DNA of 64,000 bases from Spodoptera frugiperda (Eukaryota > Arthropoda > Insecta > Lepidoptera > Noctuidae), in NCBI RefSeq assembly GCF_023101765.2, contig NC_064238.1, positions 6,260,001 through 6,324,000 of the forward strand, read 5' to 3'. Position numbers and translations under genes: made by a program. The notes beneath the pieces were generated by a model. The model did not search any database. It was not told where the DNA came from and saw only the letters and a list, made by a program, of their open reading frames with translations. How positions within the stretch are numbered: the stretch's first letter is position 1; each line of letters starts with the position of its first letter. Shown piece by piece: positions 34,461 to 49,565 of the stretch.

Positions 34461-37400
34461 TAGTGCACTACGCAAATATTTGTTCAAGATAATATTTAAT
34501 CTTCCATTTCTTTCGCTTAATGTGATTCACGATCTCCTTTTAAAAGAACGCACGCCGACATAATAATCAAGGATTACTTTTCTATTTGCTTTTCTTTCGC
34601 AATGTTGTTTTTATTTACACATTTTTCCATTTCCATTTCGTTTGGATTTTAATTATAAGCGCAAATAAATTTAAAGCGCCATTAATGCCGTCTCTTCAGA
34701 TAAATTAGACGAAAGTTTGAACCATCAAAGTAAACAACTTCACAAAGTCGAGCGTGGAAGTGACATCCTGCTTATATCTATCTGAACGGATCCCGTAATA
34801 GCTTCCTCAATCTCAGCGTCAAAGTTCTCATAAGGCGCTTCTTAACTAAGGCGTTAAGGAAGATAGTTAGTAAGAGGCCTTCGGCAGGGTCTTAAAACTT
34901 GGCCGAAACTTGCGTAACTCGATCTCCACGATCCGGCGTCGGGCATCAATGGACGATAACTCACAATACGTTATTAGCATAATAATCATAATCGCCTGAC
35001 CGACAACAACCGCGACGTCGTCGCCCGTCACCCTGCACCGCTAAGCCTCCTTGATACTTCTGCTCCTCTCGTCTGTGTATTTATGATTTAAACAAAGATT
35101 GGCTAGACGACCACCCGAACCCCAGTATATCAATATGAAAGGCATTGTCGTGTAAGTCTCGTGAAGTACCAAAATGAGTGTCCGATGTTCCTCGTAAAAC
35201 GAAGTTCATAAGCCATGACGCTTCAGACCTCGCGTCCATAATCAGTTATATCGATTTTGCGATAAAACGCGTCCAACAAGAGTGTCTTCTTCGCGGCGCG
35301 GTAAATTGCGAAGGAATCTGAGCCGGCGTTCACATCCAATGATAATAAAGTGTAAAAAGAGTCGTCGTTTTAACGTCCACTTTATGGGTACTTCCGGAGG
35401 TTCGTATGGAGGTTCAGGATGCGCCCAGATATATGGTGGCTGTTAAAGTCCTCCGCCAATCGCTGGAGCTCTTTGTCGTCATCCGATCGCGCCGCTGGTG
35501 TAAGAGCGATCTAAAGCAATCTATAAAACTGCTTCACAGCAATTTTTACATGACTACGGCAAACCGAAAAGAGACTAATGTTTTTTACGCGACGTTGCCA
35601 ACCGAATTTACAGCCTAAACGGCTCAACATATTGGTATGAATGGCAATTTGCGTAGTCGCTGAATTGTGAGGCGGGAGCTCACGTGATCAGCTCACAACA
35701 TTTTTTGTAGCGGAACGTTTTTATTATTTATTTTAAAATTGTACCAAGCGTTACGGTAAAAAAACTGGACAAAAATATATAGAAACGTGTACAGGTCAGT
35801 AATTACAAAATTTAAATATGCATCACTGTAAAAGTGTATCATTCTAAAAAAGGATTCAGATTATTCACGACACATGATTATAAAAATACAAGAAGATAAA
35901 ACAGTTTACTTAGTTCGTACACTGCACCGTTGTAATTTTATTTACACAACTTAGGTACCCCACAGACACAGTAAAAAGTAATAGAATCAATAAAATATTT
36001 TATTGCATAATTAGAACAGTTTCAACGTAAAAACAGATTCAGTGTCGTAAAACGAGAACTTCTATTTAAAGTAGATCGGTCTATAAAATAAACTTGAGAA
36101 TCCAATTAAGAAATGAGCAAGCAACGGATTTACGTCAGTCCCTCTTTATTAACGTACATGACAATAAAATGGGATATTCCGACTTTGTGTAGTTGATTCG
36201 TGTTCATGAGCAATTAAAACGAAACAATGACTGTTCTATTAAAAGTACCGTAGTTACTGTAGCGGGGTATCTCTTCATCGGCTTTGTTGATTCAAAATGT
36301 ACATGTAAATTGGCGGTCGTAGGAACTTTTTGCTTTTAAACTTTGCTTTCGTTCATTTGTGTGATTTGTTAGAGGCAATTTGTTTACGATATACCTGTTA
36401 CACTAAAATCTTGGTGAAATGTTTAAAGAATGATGTTGGCGTTGCATTTGGCCAAGATTTATTTGTTTTTACTAGTGACTTTGACATTAAAGGAGTATAT
36501 TACTTGTTTTAAGTAATGTTGAGTAACTGTGACCGTATCGACATTCATACACGAGAACATTTAAATCTCAATTCCACTGTTTTCAAAACCAGACTACAGT
36601 CATAACTAAACATATAATACACAAAGTTAATACAAAGACTAATAAACCCTTACCACCGCCACATTAAAGCTAGGAAGTACCCGCCTTATTACACGTATTC
36701 AGTACATTTTCAATATTATTTCACTTGATATAATATCCTGTATCGTTGTCGAAAGTCTACATTTCGTTTTCCATCTTCTAAGATGGTTTCCTGCGGCTAT
36801 TAAAATTTTACGAGTGAGCTGGCGAAATGAATGCCGGAATTAGGTTAAGGTAGTACCTTGGGCTCGGTTCGCGTGACGTAGATACGCCCTACTCACCACC
36901 AATTTAATGGTTAAAACAATCACAATTCATTTTTCTTCGGTAAACGTAAGTGCTTGGAGTTTGAACGTGATATAAGTAATTTTAGCGTCCATTCAGTAGA
37001 GGGTTCTTTTCAACTTATTTATAGTGTTTGCTTTCCTTTAGGTACAGGTAAAGTACAGTACAAAATAGTACAGGTTAAGTTTCTTCACATAAGTGCGAAT
37101 ACAGTTATTTTGCAATAGTTAAGACTAAAGGAGAATTTTGATAGGAATCATTTCCAGAATTTGCACATTTGAAAAGTGCTTTGTATTTACTTTTGCGAAT
37201 ACGGGAATTGAATTCCGAGAATCATTGGTGGCAAAGAGGACACTTCTAAAAATTAAAAGAAAAAGTATAGGTATTTTTATTCACAGTTTTCAACAAAAGT
37301 TTTTAGTTATAAAAATACTTAAATAAAACAGTTTAGATCTTGTAAGAGATGTAACGAGAACTACTCGTAACTTTTTGACAATAACAGTAAAATATTTCGC

Positions 37401-37739
37401 TTCATGAATTGTACCGCGGTTTATAGGGGAAAGTACTTGGAATATTTTTATTTACTATGGTCATTTAGCAGGATAGCATCTTATGTTCCATACGAGTACA
37501 CTTTCCAGCTAAATGGTCTAACTAATCTTATTCAGGTTGTATTCAAGGTATTGTATTTGGCGCAGGTATTGTGTAAGTGATTGTCGGAGCTGTCGGTACC
37601 ACAAGTATTGATTCAAATTTAATTACGTAGGTTTTTATGTTCGGTATACAGTAATGATACTCCTTCCACTCGCCTCACAAAATCAAACTGTATTCTTTAA
37701 GACGTACCAACTCGCTTTATATGACTTTATAAGATATAT
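34461..37739. other. Gene-free DNA
   Basis: No gene found. The block 34880-35530 is more GC-rich than the background, has several CpG-dense patches and may be conserved. The 35406-35618 frame (70 codons) within it has no recognisable motif and no clear splice borders. Confidence 0.4.
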
Positions 37740-38035
37740 TTTTTTATGGTATATGCACCGAGAAGCGGTCAGACGGATCACCTGATGGTAAGCAATCGCC
37801 GCCGCCCATGAACCCATGAACACCCGTAACACCAGAGGCGTTACAAGTGCGTTGGTTGGGAGGTTGTTGAGGAATCGGGGATTAGGAATATTGGGAAGGC
37901 GGGTAACCTAACACTCACAACGGAACACAACGCAAGCGTTGTTTCACGTTGGTTTTCTGAGAGGCATTGGTATCACTCTGGTCAAGCTGGTCCATTCGTG
38001 CCGAAGCATGGCTTTCTCACACTTTTTCTAACAAA
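37740..38035 (+). repeat. SINE-type repeat, most complete copy
   Basis: Ordered blocks: AAGCGGTCAGACGGATCACC, TGATGGTAAGCAATCGCCGC, a short local duplication CATGAACCCATGAACACCCG, TAACACCAGAGGCGTTACAA, GGTTGTTGAGGAATCGGGGA, TTGGGAAGGCGGGTAA, TTTCACGTTGGTTTTCTG and GGCATTGGTATCACTC. It shares its left half with 7867-7960 and its middle with 15430-15580. It is a moth-wide repeat; I recall SINE-like families of this form but did not verify a name. Confidence 0.7.
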
Positions 38036-40994
38036 AGTAACTCAAAAACAAACTGCTTTACTCTCCTGTACTTACTCTGTATTTGCGATCACCCAACCAA
38101 CGAGGTATTATGTTAAGCCCGTTCATGTTAATTAGAAAACTGTTTAATTTACCTTTAGGTACTGATACTATGCCTCTAGAGTTATAATTAGGCAGAGGCA
38201 TATTCATGAGGCCTGAATATTTTGTTCATCTGATTAAAATAGGACCCAGTTATGCCTTAGAGAACGTGAGCATAAACTAAGGTATTTAAACCGTTCGTTA
38301 TATCTATTTGAACACATAAACTAGACGATAAAGATAAAGTTTAAATTACTATTCATAATTTTAACTTGATATGTTAGGATATACCTTATTTTATACTGGC
38401 TGGTACTCGTGATTTTGGGAGAGAAAAAGTAACTTTGTAGCTATCTCCAGACCTGAATACAATATGGTTTTAGAATCGTCCCATTGCCAAATAAAAAATT
38501 GACAAACAAACTTTCGCTTTTAAAATATTAACTAGTAAGAATTGTTATAATTTTTGTACTGTATAAATAGACGACTCTCTTATTATTATAGTCTCACTGG
38601 AAAATATCTATCTGCGAATATTTAAAGAGGAAAATAAAGCCGTTTTCTAAAGAAAATAATTTCAAAAGGCGAGACTTTCATGATTAAAAACAGGGTGCTT
38701 CGGAATTACTGAACATGTGCTACAAATCTTAAAGATTGCAGTCACTTCATGCAGAAACGAATTCATGGCGTAGTATCTAAGAAATTACAAGCATTTTAAT
38801 TTTTTCTAAACTAAGAGAAATTTTACTTTAAAAGTAACTTAAATGTAAGAGAAAAACACAGCGTCTTTGTAAACTTAAAATATAAACATAGGTTTATATA
38901 ATCACATTGGGTTATGGGCTACTAAAAAAACTCTGTTATGGCACGCCATAACGGTGCATATTTGAAACAACCTGTAGAAAGAACTGAGGTAACAGAACAT
39001 TTTATGAATAAATCGTCAGTTGTTGTTTAGATCAATATTTTAGTGGAACTGGACGGTTGTCAAAAGATTTGATTAACGTGTAGTAGCGATTTGTATGTAA
39101 AATTCATGTGTATTTTGCTTGAAGTAGGTATGCCTAAAATGAATATCTAAATGGGCATTAACGTATAGTGTTGTAAAAGCAAATACTTACGGTACCATTA
39201 AAATAAGTATCCACTTTTTATTTATTAATTTAATATTATTAATTATTTCTATCAACATAATCATCATCATCTTTCTGTGAACGTATCTAGATCGACTTCA
39301 ACGGTTTAAGAACATTAAATTCAAGATGAAAATCTCGTCTTCACTTTTTATCTTCAATTTTTATTTACGACCACTAGGTCAAGGTCATCAGATAAAATAG
39401 CATTTAATTAAATGTCTCCGTCTATTATTCGATCCGTCGAAGTAAATACGAATCTTCAGCAAGTTAACCACAAATAGATAAGATTGGTTAAAGTTCGTCT
39501 CAATTCCATTAAAATAATACAATAACACAAATGGAGTCGTAGTTCAAGCCCAGACATTTAAATTGTTAAGCTTACGTGTTAGAGGCGTGAAACTTATCTC
39601 CAAGTGTAAGTTGAATTAGTGTTTCGCCGAGTTATTAGATTTATCACTTTGACAAGTACTGATTGGTTTGCTTGTTACTCAAATTTATACCGACCTTGAA
39701 GCCAACTCTGGGTTGCGGACTACAAACATTTTTCATTTAATATATTATTTTCACTAACCATTTTTCATTTTAAAAACGTTACGTTAAAAACTATTTTTGT
39801 GGAGACCATTAAATTGAGTTTATCTGTCTTGTTACATTTAACTAATGGGGTTTTAAAATATGATTTTAAATTGTAATTTTAGAAAGGTCTATTGTGTAAT
39901 GCGTGTAGGACTCGCGTTGGGAGCACCTCTATCTTTAGAATAGCGGTACAGTGTATTCATCTCGAACAATGTTATCAGAACAAACACGACATTAAACACT
40001 AACCTTTGACATGTACACAACAGGCCTTTGTAAATAAATGACGAGAAAGATATAGGCCGGAGAGCGCACCTTTCGATAGATTTTCAGTTGTTTGAGAGCG
40101 GCGGCGGCGGTGGCGGCGGCGTCGGCGCGGCGTTGGCATGCGAAGCACGCGTCCCTTTCTTTGTTTCGCCCGCTTATAACGAGATATTGTGATTCCCCGC
40201 CATTACGACACCGCATACACAGATGATGCGAATATCAAACACCGCATTAGATACACGTTTTCTTATTAAGAAGAGGTATACCCTGAATAATAACAACGTT
40301 ATTGACTTTCTTTATAGTTATTGGTTCGGATATTTGCACGTAGGTGCTGTATTGATAAGCTAATAAATTTTATGGTCCTATGCGACCTACTCGCCTGATT
40401 ATGTATATGTATGAAACCATTTAATGATTTATGAATGCGTTGTGTTTATGTGAAGCTAGGGTTGTAAAATATGACGCAATTTTTGTTTACGGTATACGCG
40501 AGATAGGAAAAAGGGTATGAAAATGCTAGATATATTATAAAATAAAACCGTCCTTTATTTGATTTATTGTGTTGATTTTTGAGTCTGTTAAGAAGATAAA
40601 AAGTCCAATTAAGACAAACAAATTCTTATGTCGTTACTGTTCGTTTAGGATGAGTGTCCTCGCTGTAATGTGTTTACTTACTTTCTTTTATTTTCTTAGG
40701 ATTTCGTCGAGTTATTTTGATAAGTATGTGGGGTAACACGGACCTTTCGTGGAACGTTCGAATATGTATGTGAAAAACATATCAAAATACTATGCATTTA
40801 GTTACAACAGATATATTTTTGGTTTACTCAATCATACTGAAAAAGCAATAAAAGGTTACAGGAAAGTTCTGATTTAGTTCAACATAAAAAGTGTTTTATT
40901 TAGGTATTTAAGATGTTATTTTAATGTAAATAAGTGCTCTAGATTTCTGAACCTGTAAACATCACACGAACCTATTTAAGTCCGTTACCCACAT
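38036..40994. other. Gene-free AT-rich DNA
   Basis: No exon found. A short palindrome, GTTATGGC-AC-GCCATAAC, is at 38935-38952. The only GC-rich block is at 40070-40215. Confidence 0.45.
40070..40215 (-). promoter_or_regulatory. GC-rich block with a GCC/GCG trinucleotide run
   Basis: A GCG/GGC triplet run at 40098-40132 lies beside CpG-rich sequence. On the minus strand an open frame (40216-39992) gives an Ala-rich stretch, with a donor-like AAAG|GTGCGC just after it. No acceptor or known domain supports coding, so an untranslated exon or regulatory island is as likely. Confidence 0.3.
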
Positions 40995-41185
40995 CTTCCA
41001 GCATACCACTGAGATAGGGCCCAGTAGGGCCTGATGCCTAATCCGGAGCTAACTACCTAGCGGGTTTAGTCAGGGCTCTGGCTCGAAAAGCAGGACAGCG
41101 ATTGGTATTTAGTCACTAAGAGTCTGACATTCACTCTCGTCTCGCCCAAAGCGAGAGAAATCATTGGATGACTTTCTATCCTCAA
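40995..41185 (-). repeat. Short interspersed repeat with a GC-rich hairpin, copy 2 (inverted)
   Basis: Read on the minus strand it has TCTCTCGCTTTGGGCGAGACGA, GAGTGAATGTCAGACTCTTA, CCTGCTTTTCGAGCCAGAGC and CTAGGTAGTTAGCTCCGGAT, the same ordered blocks as 2211-2345 and 49566-49710. It extends further at its 3' end (GGCATCAGGCCCTACTGGGC), so it is the longest of the three copies. Confidence 0.7.
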
Positions 41186-44100
41186 AACCAAATGAAATTG
41201 TTCACCCGCTTTTTATTTTTCTTGGTACAAATCATTGACCACTGAGAATTTATAAATACCAAAACTGAATGACGATTTAACCAACCAATGAAATAGGCAA
41301 TCTAACATTTTATATTTTTTTTGCATTTGTCTGGACGTTAAAACTATAAACTTTAGTTCGTTTCGCCATTTCTTCTCAGAGTCGTCAGAAAATGTCAAAC
41401 TCATCTGGATGTCTTTTTTAAATATTGATATGTAAAAGTGCTATTTTGTAGTCTATTAGCAAAAATAAATTTATTGCTTTCGTTGTTTTAATCAGAAAAA
41501 TAAAATCCCAACACTAACATATCATTGAAATATATCCTATACATGATGTCATGTAATATTCGTCGAGAACACCTACCTGTAATCCGGTACAATCGGCCAC
41601 AACAGTGAGACAGGTTCGTTCACCCAAGCCGTTGTGGTTTGAAGCACTGCATGTGCGGTCTTAGACACCGGGCTTAACTTCTTAGGAATACGACTTAAGT
41701 GTGTTTGTTGTCACTAAGGAAAGCTTTGGAAATTATAATACAATAAAATAGTAGTAAAGATTTACAAGAGAAAATGTAAAAAGTTTGTATTGAAAAGTTG
41801 TTCTTTTTCTTTTCAAAAGCATTTGTATACGACCACACACATAACATAACACACAATTTAATCTTAAATTTCAAAGTAAAAATTATTTATTTCAAATAGA
41901 CCGGGAAGACACTTTTGAACGTCAAAGCAAATATTGCAATATTAAACAAAATATACTCTTTTTCAATCAAGTTCACTATAAAATTCTGGGATATATTGTT
42001 TCGTTGTATATCTTAATTATGTATAATAAATTGTATTTTTTTAAATCGTCATTTATCTTATTGCCTTTAAAAAGTATTTATAGCAAGCCACAACATTTGA
42101 CGAGAATCAGTAGGAATTACCTTCTAATTTCCTTGGTCCTGACTATACATATTCCAGCATCTATTCTAGGAAAAAATATCGAAAATTGGTATTCACAATA
42201 TACTAAAATACAAATCTAAGCTAACCTTTAAGTGCAGTACCTACATGGATGGCCACAGTTCCGATGTCTGTGGTTTCGTTCCCAAGCACCGCATTACGTT
42301 ACACTCCGTTGACTTTTACAACGTCTCGATCGCTTAGCGTTTTTCTTTTGTTTTTCCTGAACCTTTGTAATATTCCGTAGTGTTTTTGCTAATGGAAAGT
42401 CACTCTGTTAATACAATTTAAAGTTTAGTTAGTTTTGAACAGGTATTTGTGACTATCCGACCGATCGATCGATCCGATGACAGTTGTCGCATTTGTGATA
42501 CTGAAAAGTAAAAGAAATACTAAAATAATTATATTCATTTTCATTATATTAATTTCATTCATTTTACAATTAAGAAATGATAGAAATTTATTTCTCTAAT
42601 TATCACTGAACAATGTACAGCGAACATTTAGGATAAAAAAGCTTGAGACTGGTGTCTGTTGTAAGCGAAACCTATAGTACAGATCACCAAATGAAGTTCT
42701 ATCGTAAAAAAATATTGCATCACCGTCAAACATTAAATGACGAAAAAATCAATTCGTGTTATTTCTTAATTTTTTCTATAGGTACCTGAGTAATTAAACA
42801 ACAGAGTAAATTAACTTACATAAAATAACTTAGACCCAACGGAATTACATAACTTTAAGGACATTTTAATCTTGTTTACACCCAACAACTAGATATTGTA
42901 GATAAGTAGATTTTCGTAGTGTTTAAGGTCTCAGGTTTTAGGGTCCCTGGAGATGAGTGAGCCCCCAGCTATCATGATTACAATCTCGGCGTGAATTTTA
43001 TATAAAATTCAATTATATTGTTTGATCGACTTGGGAATTGTATCTCTTTGACCTTGCGTCGGTACGCAACCATTGCTTGGGGCAAGCAGGTGTATTATGG
43101 CAAGCGGTGAACCGTTTCTGGGTATTCTTTTATTCTAATGAGAATTATAGTATTTTAAATCTGTTTGTAGCTTATGGAAATGCTAATTCACTTGAGCTTA
43201 TGATATTTAAAGAAAAATTTTTTTTTTTCTAAACACTTACGTAAAACGTTAAATTGTTACTATTGTAACTAATATATTTTTTTAAATACAAAATCATATT
43301 CTTCTGCTTGGACAGGATCTATAATATTGTATTTATAGGTGTATCTAAGAAACATTAAAGATTTTAGATGTCAATTTTTACTTCTAATAAAATTTTACTT
43401 TTGTGTGATCGCATGAAATCCAATCGTAATCTTTACAGGGAACAAATCCAGGTACCAAATATATTTAAATCATATATTAATAAAAGGCTTATATGGCATC
43501 GGATGTCACGTTATCACGTTACATGGCGGGTGTGACGCAACGATCATTATAATATAACACAGATAAGCAAGGGTGAAATCCTATCCCATTCGCGCCCACA
43601 GATTAAAATTAAATTTTATAACGCGTCAGCGAATCGCTACACCGCTACAGCGCTTATTGTCTAAAACCTTAATTTAATTTCATGTGAATTCGTAAATATT
43701 AACTTCGTTTATGTAGGTGTAAGCAAACAGTAATTGTTTGAGCCGTATTCGTAAGATATGAGATCTTTTGTAGAAATTAATTACTTGATTTTAATAAATG
43801 TACGGTATTTTATGAGTACGCCGCTCCACAAAAGATTTGTGCGACTAAATGGCTTTATGACAAAAAACTTTAACCTTTAGTCTCGCTTTAATTATTTCAT
43901 AAGATGATAAGTAGGTTTATTGACTTTGTCTTTAATTAATTTGATTTAGGTTTAATGATAAACATGTTTCAAATGAAATTAATAAAGATGTACATTTTTG
44001 TAAATATCTCTTTGGCATATACTGAAATAGTACTTCCCAATAAAAACATCATCTTCCTTACGTAGGCAATCCCAGCGATTCTATTAATAATACCTTCAAG

Positions 44101-47100
44101 CTTACTGACCTACGCAAAAGACCGCAGTACGACTGGTAATTGTATCTAGTAAACAGATCCTCATAAATACGGATAACCTTTGCAAGTCGGATGTCGATAC
44201 GATAATAACATGTAAAGATCGAAAGAAGAGGAAAATAAGCCAATCATATTGTATCACAAGCGGGCATGCGTCGGATAATTTTCCTTTGCAGATATTTCAT
44301 AAATCAGGCATCGATATGAGAAAATCTGATATCATCGAGAATGTCGCACAAAACCGATGTTCGCGCGTCGTCGGGCGCTTCACTAAGCCTTTTTCAACGC
44401 GAACGAAGCGATTCAGTTTTCACTGTCATTTATTTGAGACGAATGTATTACGTTCCGTGAGATATGTATCACTGTTCGTTGATGCTATCGGTGCAAAATT
44501 TTTCTGTATTTATTTCATGAATCCGCAGCTACATAATGTTATACAGTGCTTATTGATTTCATTTTTTTGTCTATTTCATAGTCATACATGGTGTAGTTAC
44601 CTAAAATTAGTTCAACCGTAATAGGTATAATATAAATTAATCCATTTATTCACTACCCTTCACTTTCACAGTGATTTATAGAGCAGCCCGGTTAATACAT
44701 TTAAATCACATTGTCTTGCGTTGCGTGACTCCAAACGTTTCCGAAACGCGTTATAATAGTTCCGAAATCGTTTCGAAACAGCTGCTTTCGAGTAAACGTA
44801 GAAAAATATTAGTGCGAGCTAACATTCGAGTCTTTAAGTCGCTCGGATGGAATTTTTCTTTGCATTTGCAGGTGAACACTGAAAGGCTGTTTCCGTAGGG
44901 AACGGTACACGGAAATGTACTACAGGTAGCGACAAAAACGCGAAAGCTCAAGCCAAACTAGTTTACAGAAGCGAGAGTATGTTGCGAAGCTGATTTACTC
45001 TACAATTATATTATTCTTAGTGACTACTACTCCTTGCTTGATATTAAGGGTGACTGTTAACAACGTTGTGTGTACGATTTTCTAAATTGTATGGACAAAC
45101 AATAATTCCCACATTTTTTATTTTCAATTTCTCACTAAGCTTATCTATCAAGTCTAAAAATAAGCCAGAAGTTTGTAGGTATATTTTATACTCACTTTTG
45201 TAAGCGCCTTATCAAGGGATAACGAACGGGTTATTGACCTTTGAGATAATTCTGTTTAATCCTTCAAAGGAATACAGAAAACTGCTACTGTTAAAGATAA
45301 CATACATATAAAATTAAAAAAAGCCTACGGAGTGCGTTTGATTCAAACAAACGTAATTCTTAGTTATTCTTTTAAAAACGTTGTTTATTTTTTAAAGTTG
45401 ATGGAATAATGCTTTGAACAATCACGTTAGAAGCAAAGGAAATGTACAACAAAGAAGCCTTTATCCCGTCGCAATGTTTTCCCCTCTATTATATTCCTGT
45501 TCGGTAGTTATTACTGGTAGTTACTGAGATAGAACATAAAGGCGGAGATCACGCGATTCATTCGTCTAATTGCATCCAGCGGCGATGCCTTGTCCCTCAC
45601 CGGCCCACGCTTTGTACAATCAGACGGTAAATATAAATAGAGCAATTAAAATTAATCGAAATTGTTCGAAGATATTCCTTTGCATTTTAACACAGGATAA
45701 ATGAGACTTAGATAATTACCAGATCTATTTTGATCTGTGTAAAGTATTTTAAGGCATACGTCATTATCAGCTACCCTTTAGTTTAGTCAGGTTACCATTG
45801 CATTATAACATTGAAAATATAAAACTTGAGTTTGGAAAACCTTTTCTATGAAATAGCTCATAGAGTTGATTATGTAAAGTAGGGCTACTGCTCATCTGTC
45901 TGGCCCAGCGTGATATCGTAAGAAAAATCAATATGTGCTCGCCTAATTTCGTGAATATCTAATATAAAAGCCTTCGTTCTTATATTAAAGGGTGTCAAAA
46001 CACCGACACTGAAAAGGCCCACTCGGCCTTATAAGTGTCCATTAGGGAGGCGAGACTGATATCATGTAACCCTATATATTTGACATTCGGCAAGGGCCTA
46101 CGAGAGAAAATGGGTCTGATAACGATGGCTCTTTTAGGGTTATATTTATTGTCAGATTATACATACTTACACAACCCTATATGCTGTAACAGATACGTGT
46201 AACAGTCAATTTTCATAAGTGTGCTCTATCAAGAGTACGTCCCTACTTCGAGGATTAAATTAGGAGTTGCCACTTACGTAGCTTCAGAGAAGTCAACTTA
46301 AATAATATTAGCTGCCTACAAAACTGAAAGTTGCTAACAGAAAAATACGTTTTATATAAGTTACGAGTCTTCTCAACAAATATTAGATTAGGATACTCCG
46401 AGACCTGGCCGTATTAAAATGTTACTTTTATGCTTAAAATAGTTTCTATACGAGACCAACTGGTCGTGTCTAACTAAGATTAATTATAGACATCGGGATA
46501 ATTTTGAAGCTTGTATATTTTAATTCAGCAAAAACTATATACGATTTATTTTGCGCATACCAGTTTGGATTACATTTTTAAATAAATCTTAAACACCTAC
46601 TCAGTTGACCACAGAGTTTAGATCAAAGCTTTCTAATAAAATACCCCTTTTTAAATATTACGTATCAAATGCCTTTGTGTAATAAAAATTGGATTCATTA
46701 AACTGAATTGCACATACATTTTAATTACGCCTGAGCTTGACTCTTTGAAGCGTAAAAAATAAACAAAATGCCAGACAAAATTAAATGTGGGAGTAGCTGG
46801 AATAATGATTAAAGTTCAAAACAATAGTTTTTGGCCAGGGCTGAATGTGAGCAAATGTTCGTAGAGAGGCGACAGATAGTGGACCCTATTCAGAAAAGCC
46901 AGTGGCTCCAACGTTTCAACCGAGCTTTAGCTCACAGATATCGCAATTCCACTCACAGAGGAATTGTCGAGTAATTTCACATTTATATTACTGTGTCGCG
47001 ACCCAAGTGTCGCCTGAATATATGTATGTACAGCATACGTGTAATACGCCGCGAACTTCGGAACGAAACACGGCCAGGATTAATTACGTGGGTTTTCTCA

Positions 47101-48304
47101 CATTCTTGCAAAAGGAATCTTAAGAAAGTGCGAAATGTCTTGGAAATAACCTTATGTAATGCCATCCGTAAGGGAGGTTGCGAATTAACTTTAGTGATGA
47201 TTAAAACCCTCCGAGGCTTTATGTACACATACGACACACGAGTACATATTCCATGTCGAATGAAATGTCAGATGAATAATTGTTTCAAAGTACGTTTCAT
47301 TCATTAGTACCAGTGTATATTATTTTCGTCTACATAAATATTATCTGTAGGATAGCTCCGTAAGCCGAAGCGAAAATGAAATGAAAAAACGCTACTAAAA
47401 GCATTGGATTTGAGTAGTATTAGCCTTTTTTGTAATTATTGATTTGCTCTAATGGCCCTAAGTGCGGCTACTGAGAATAATTTTGCGATTGGGCCGAGTA
47501 CTTTGATTTCGAAATTGCCTGCCGATAACATAATTTGCGAAAAGTGGTTGCTTTATATAGAATAAAAGTGTGTTTATCTAAAAACTAGTAACTACGACTA
47601 ACTTTAACAGGATACGAAGTATTCACATGAACGTTAAAACCGTGGTCTTGTTCGTGCTATTACAAGGCAGTACAAATATCTGCGCTTTAATTTCAAGAAC
47701 GTTGATGCCGCTATGTGCTATAACGGTTATCTCCTGGTGTTACAGTCGAGCACAAAACATTTAAGTCGCAGTTTGCGGTTGTGCGATAAGCTCCATAGCC
47801 AACCATGACCTTATATCCGACCTCTTCTGTCTCACATTCAGAAGATACGGACATTTTATGAACCGGCTATTACCGGCTCACCTTGAACACACGGATACTT
47901 CTGAAATTGGAAAATTGATAACGGAAAAATTGGAATATGAACTGCCTACGCACGACTTATTAATAACTAGGATTATTTTATCCAATTACTGTTGACAAAT
48001 TTGAAATTGTTTTTATAGGATGTAGTTTATTTATTCTGCAATTTCATACATAAATAACAATTACAAATTGTTCGAGACTGATATTTTAGGAAACCTTTTA
48101 GAATGAAGCACAAAATTTATTCATTTTATACAGGCTTTTATTTATTTCTGAATTATCATAGGCCTCCCTAAGAATAGAACGATCGGTCTTGTTCTACCCA
48201 CATTGAGAATATCCCCGCGACCTTCAAACTTCGTGAGTCACCTACGTAATTGACAAGTAATGCTGAAAAATAAATTATAACTTCTGAAGCTGTCCACAGA
48301 CTAA
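41186..48304. other. Gene-free AT-rich DNA
   Basis: Seven kilobases with no splice-bounded coding segment. The 44286-44621 frame (111 codons, starting at TTG) has no domain I recognise. GC-richer patches at 43490-43660 and 45540-45620 hold nothing identifiable. Confidence 0.45.
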
Positions 48305-48708
48305 GGGTGCTTTTCCATCAGAGATGTGCTATGCTACGTTGCTGTGTGTGTTAGGTATCTACCAATCATATTTATTGGTACACATAACTTAGCACTAGAG
48401 GAAACGGACGAAGATATGTTTTATATATGGAAAGATGTGTGTTACAGACGTGATGAGTGCTATGGATATGTGCTATGGATACGTGCTATCGATGCGTGCT
48501 GTGGATGGCTTGCCTACTATCGATACATCTTATACTCGAACTGCGTATCTTCCTCACACAGTTACTTTCCAGGGACGCGTCTTTATAGCACATCTTACTC
48601 GCACCGTTACGTTACTTAGTATCAGTGGAAACGACACATAGTTTCGCGGCTTAGCTATTATATCCACGCAGCCAAGCTACTTAGCACATTTCTGATGGAT
48701 AAGCACCC
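48305..48708. mobile_element. Harbinger-like MITE, copy 2
   Basis: Inverted ends GGGTGCTTTTCCATCAGA and TCTGATGGATAAGCACCC enclose 404 bp. The order of internal motifs matches the copy at 14653-15039: ATTGGTACACATA, TAGCACTAG, a GTGCTATGGATACGTGCTAT internal tandem run, CGATACATC, TTCCTCACACAG and CATCTTACTC. Flanks are TAA and TAG, so the 3-bp target duplication is probably decayed by one base. Confidence 0.75.
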
Positions 48709-49565
48709 TAGCGGTATAAAATAAACTGCGAAACGAATCATGTCAGTTATATTGGACTTTTTAATCCGTTGTGATTAGTTGGAAAGTTAGCATTTGGTGC
48801 CCAAAGTAATTATGACACAAAGCTTTTGCTTTATTTATGTTGATAGAACTAATGATTTATTCATTTATTTTAACTTTTAAGTAGGTACACAAAACAATAA
48901 ATAAATAATGGGACAAAAAGGAGATGTTTTGGCATTCTTTTTCTCTATCAGTCAGATTTCTTAACATATTAAAATCAACAAATTATATGAGAATCATTCA
49001 GAATATAGGCTTTTGTAAGAATCAGTAACAATCATAATGATTAAATATGTTAAAAATTATAAAAAAAAAAATCTGTCAGGACTCAAAAAGTTAAGCATCT
49101 AGACATATTACCTACACAGTAAACAAATTGTGTCTTATTAAATAGGGACAAGGATACATTTTGTTAGTACCAGACAGTATATATTTTTTTCAAATTGTAA
49201 GATCTATATCATATAGAAAATACAAAACAATTCCTTCACATATACCACCATTCTCACTATGCCTAAGTACCTATTTACTTACATAGAAAAGGTATAAAGT
49301 AAGATGTTGTGTTTAAAGATTGAACTAGTGACACGGTAATGCACTTTCTAGTGAAGTGCCATGACGTCAATCCATCACAAGTCACCTGCCTGCACTTTTA
49401 TGGTTAAAGCATTTTACCGATACCTTTTATACTGCTTTCATGTGATCAAAACGATGAGGTACGTTAAGTATGGGTGTTTATTCTTGATAAAAGAAATCTT
49501 GGAATTTTATTGTATATTACTACAAAGAAAATGCCCGAAGGGAGTATCAATAAAATGCAAGCTTT
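48709..49565. other. Gene-free AT-rich DNA
   Basis: I see no gene or repeat border here, apart from one CRE-like TGACGTCA at about 49363. Confidence 0.5.

Noticed and set aside
38935..38952. GTTATGGC-AC-GCCATAAC palindrome as an operator
   Set aside because: It is a single short palindrome in AT-rich non-coding DNA with no associated gene; expected by chance at this scale.
44286..44621. 111-codon plus-strand frame
   Set aside because: The start is TTG and there is no domain or splice context; I treat it as chance.
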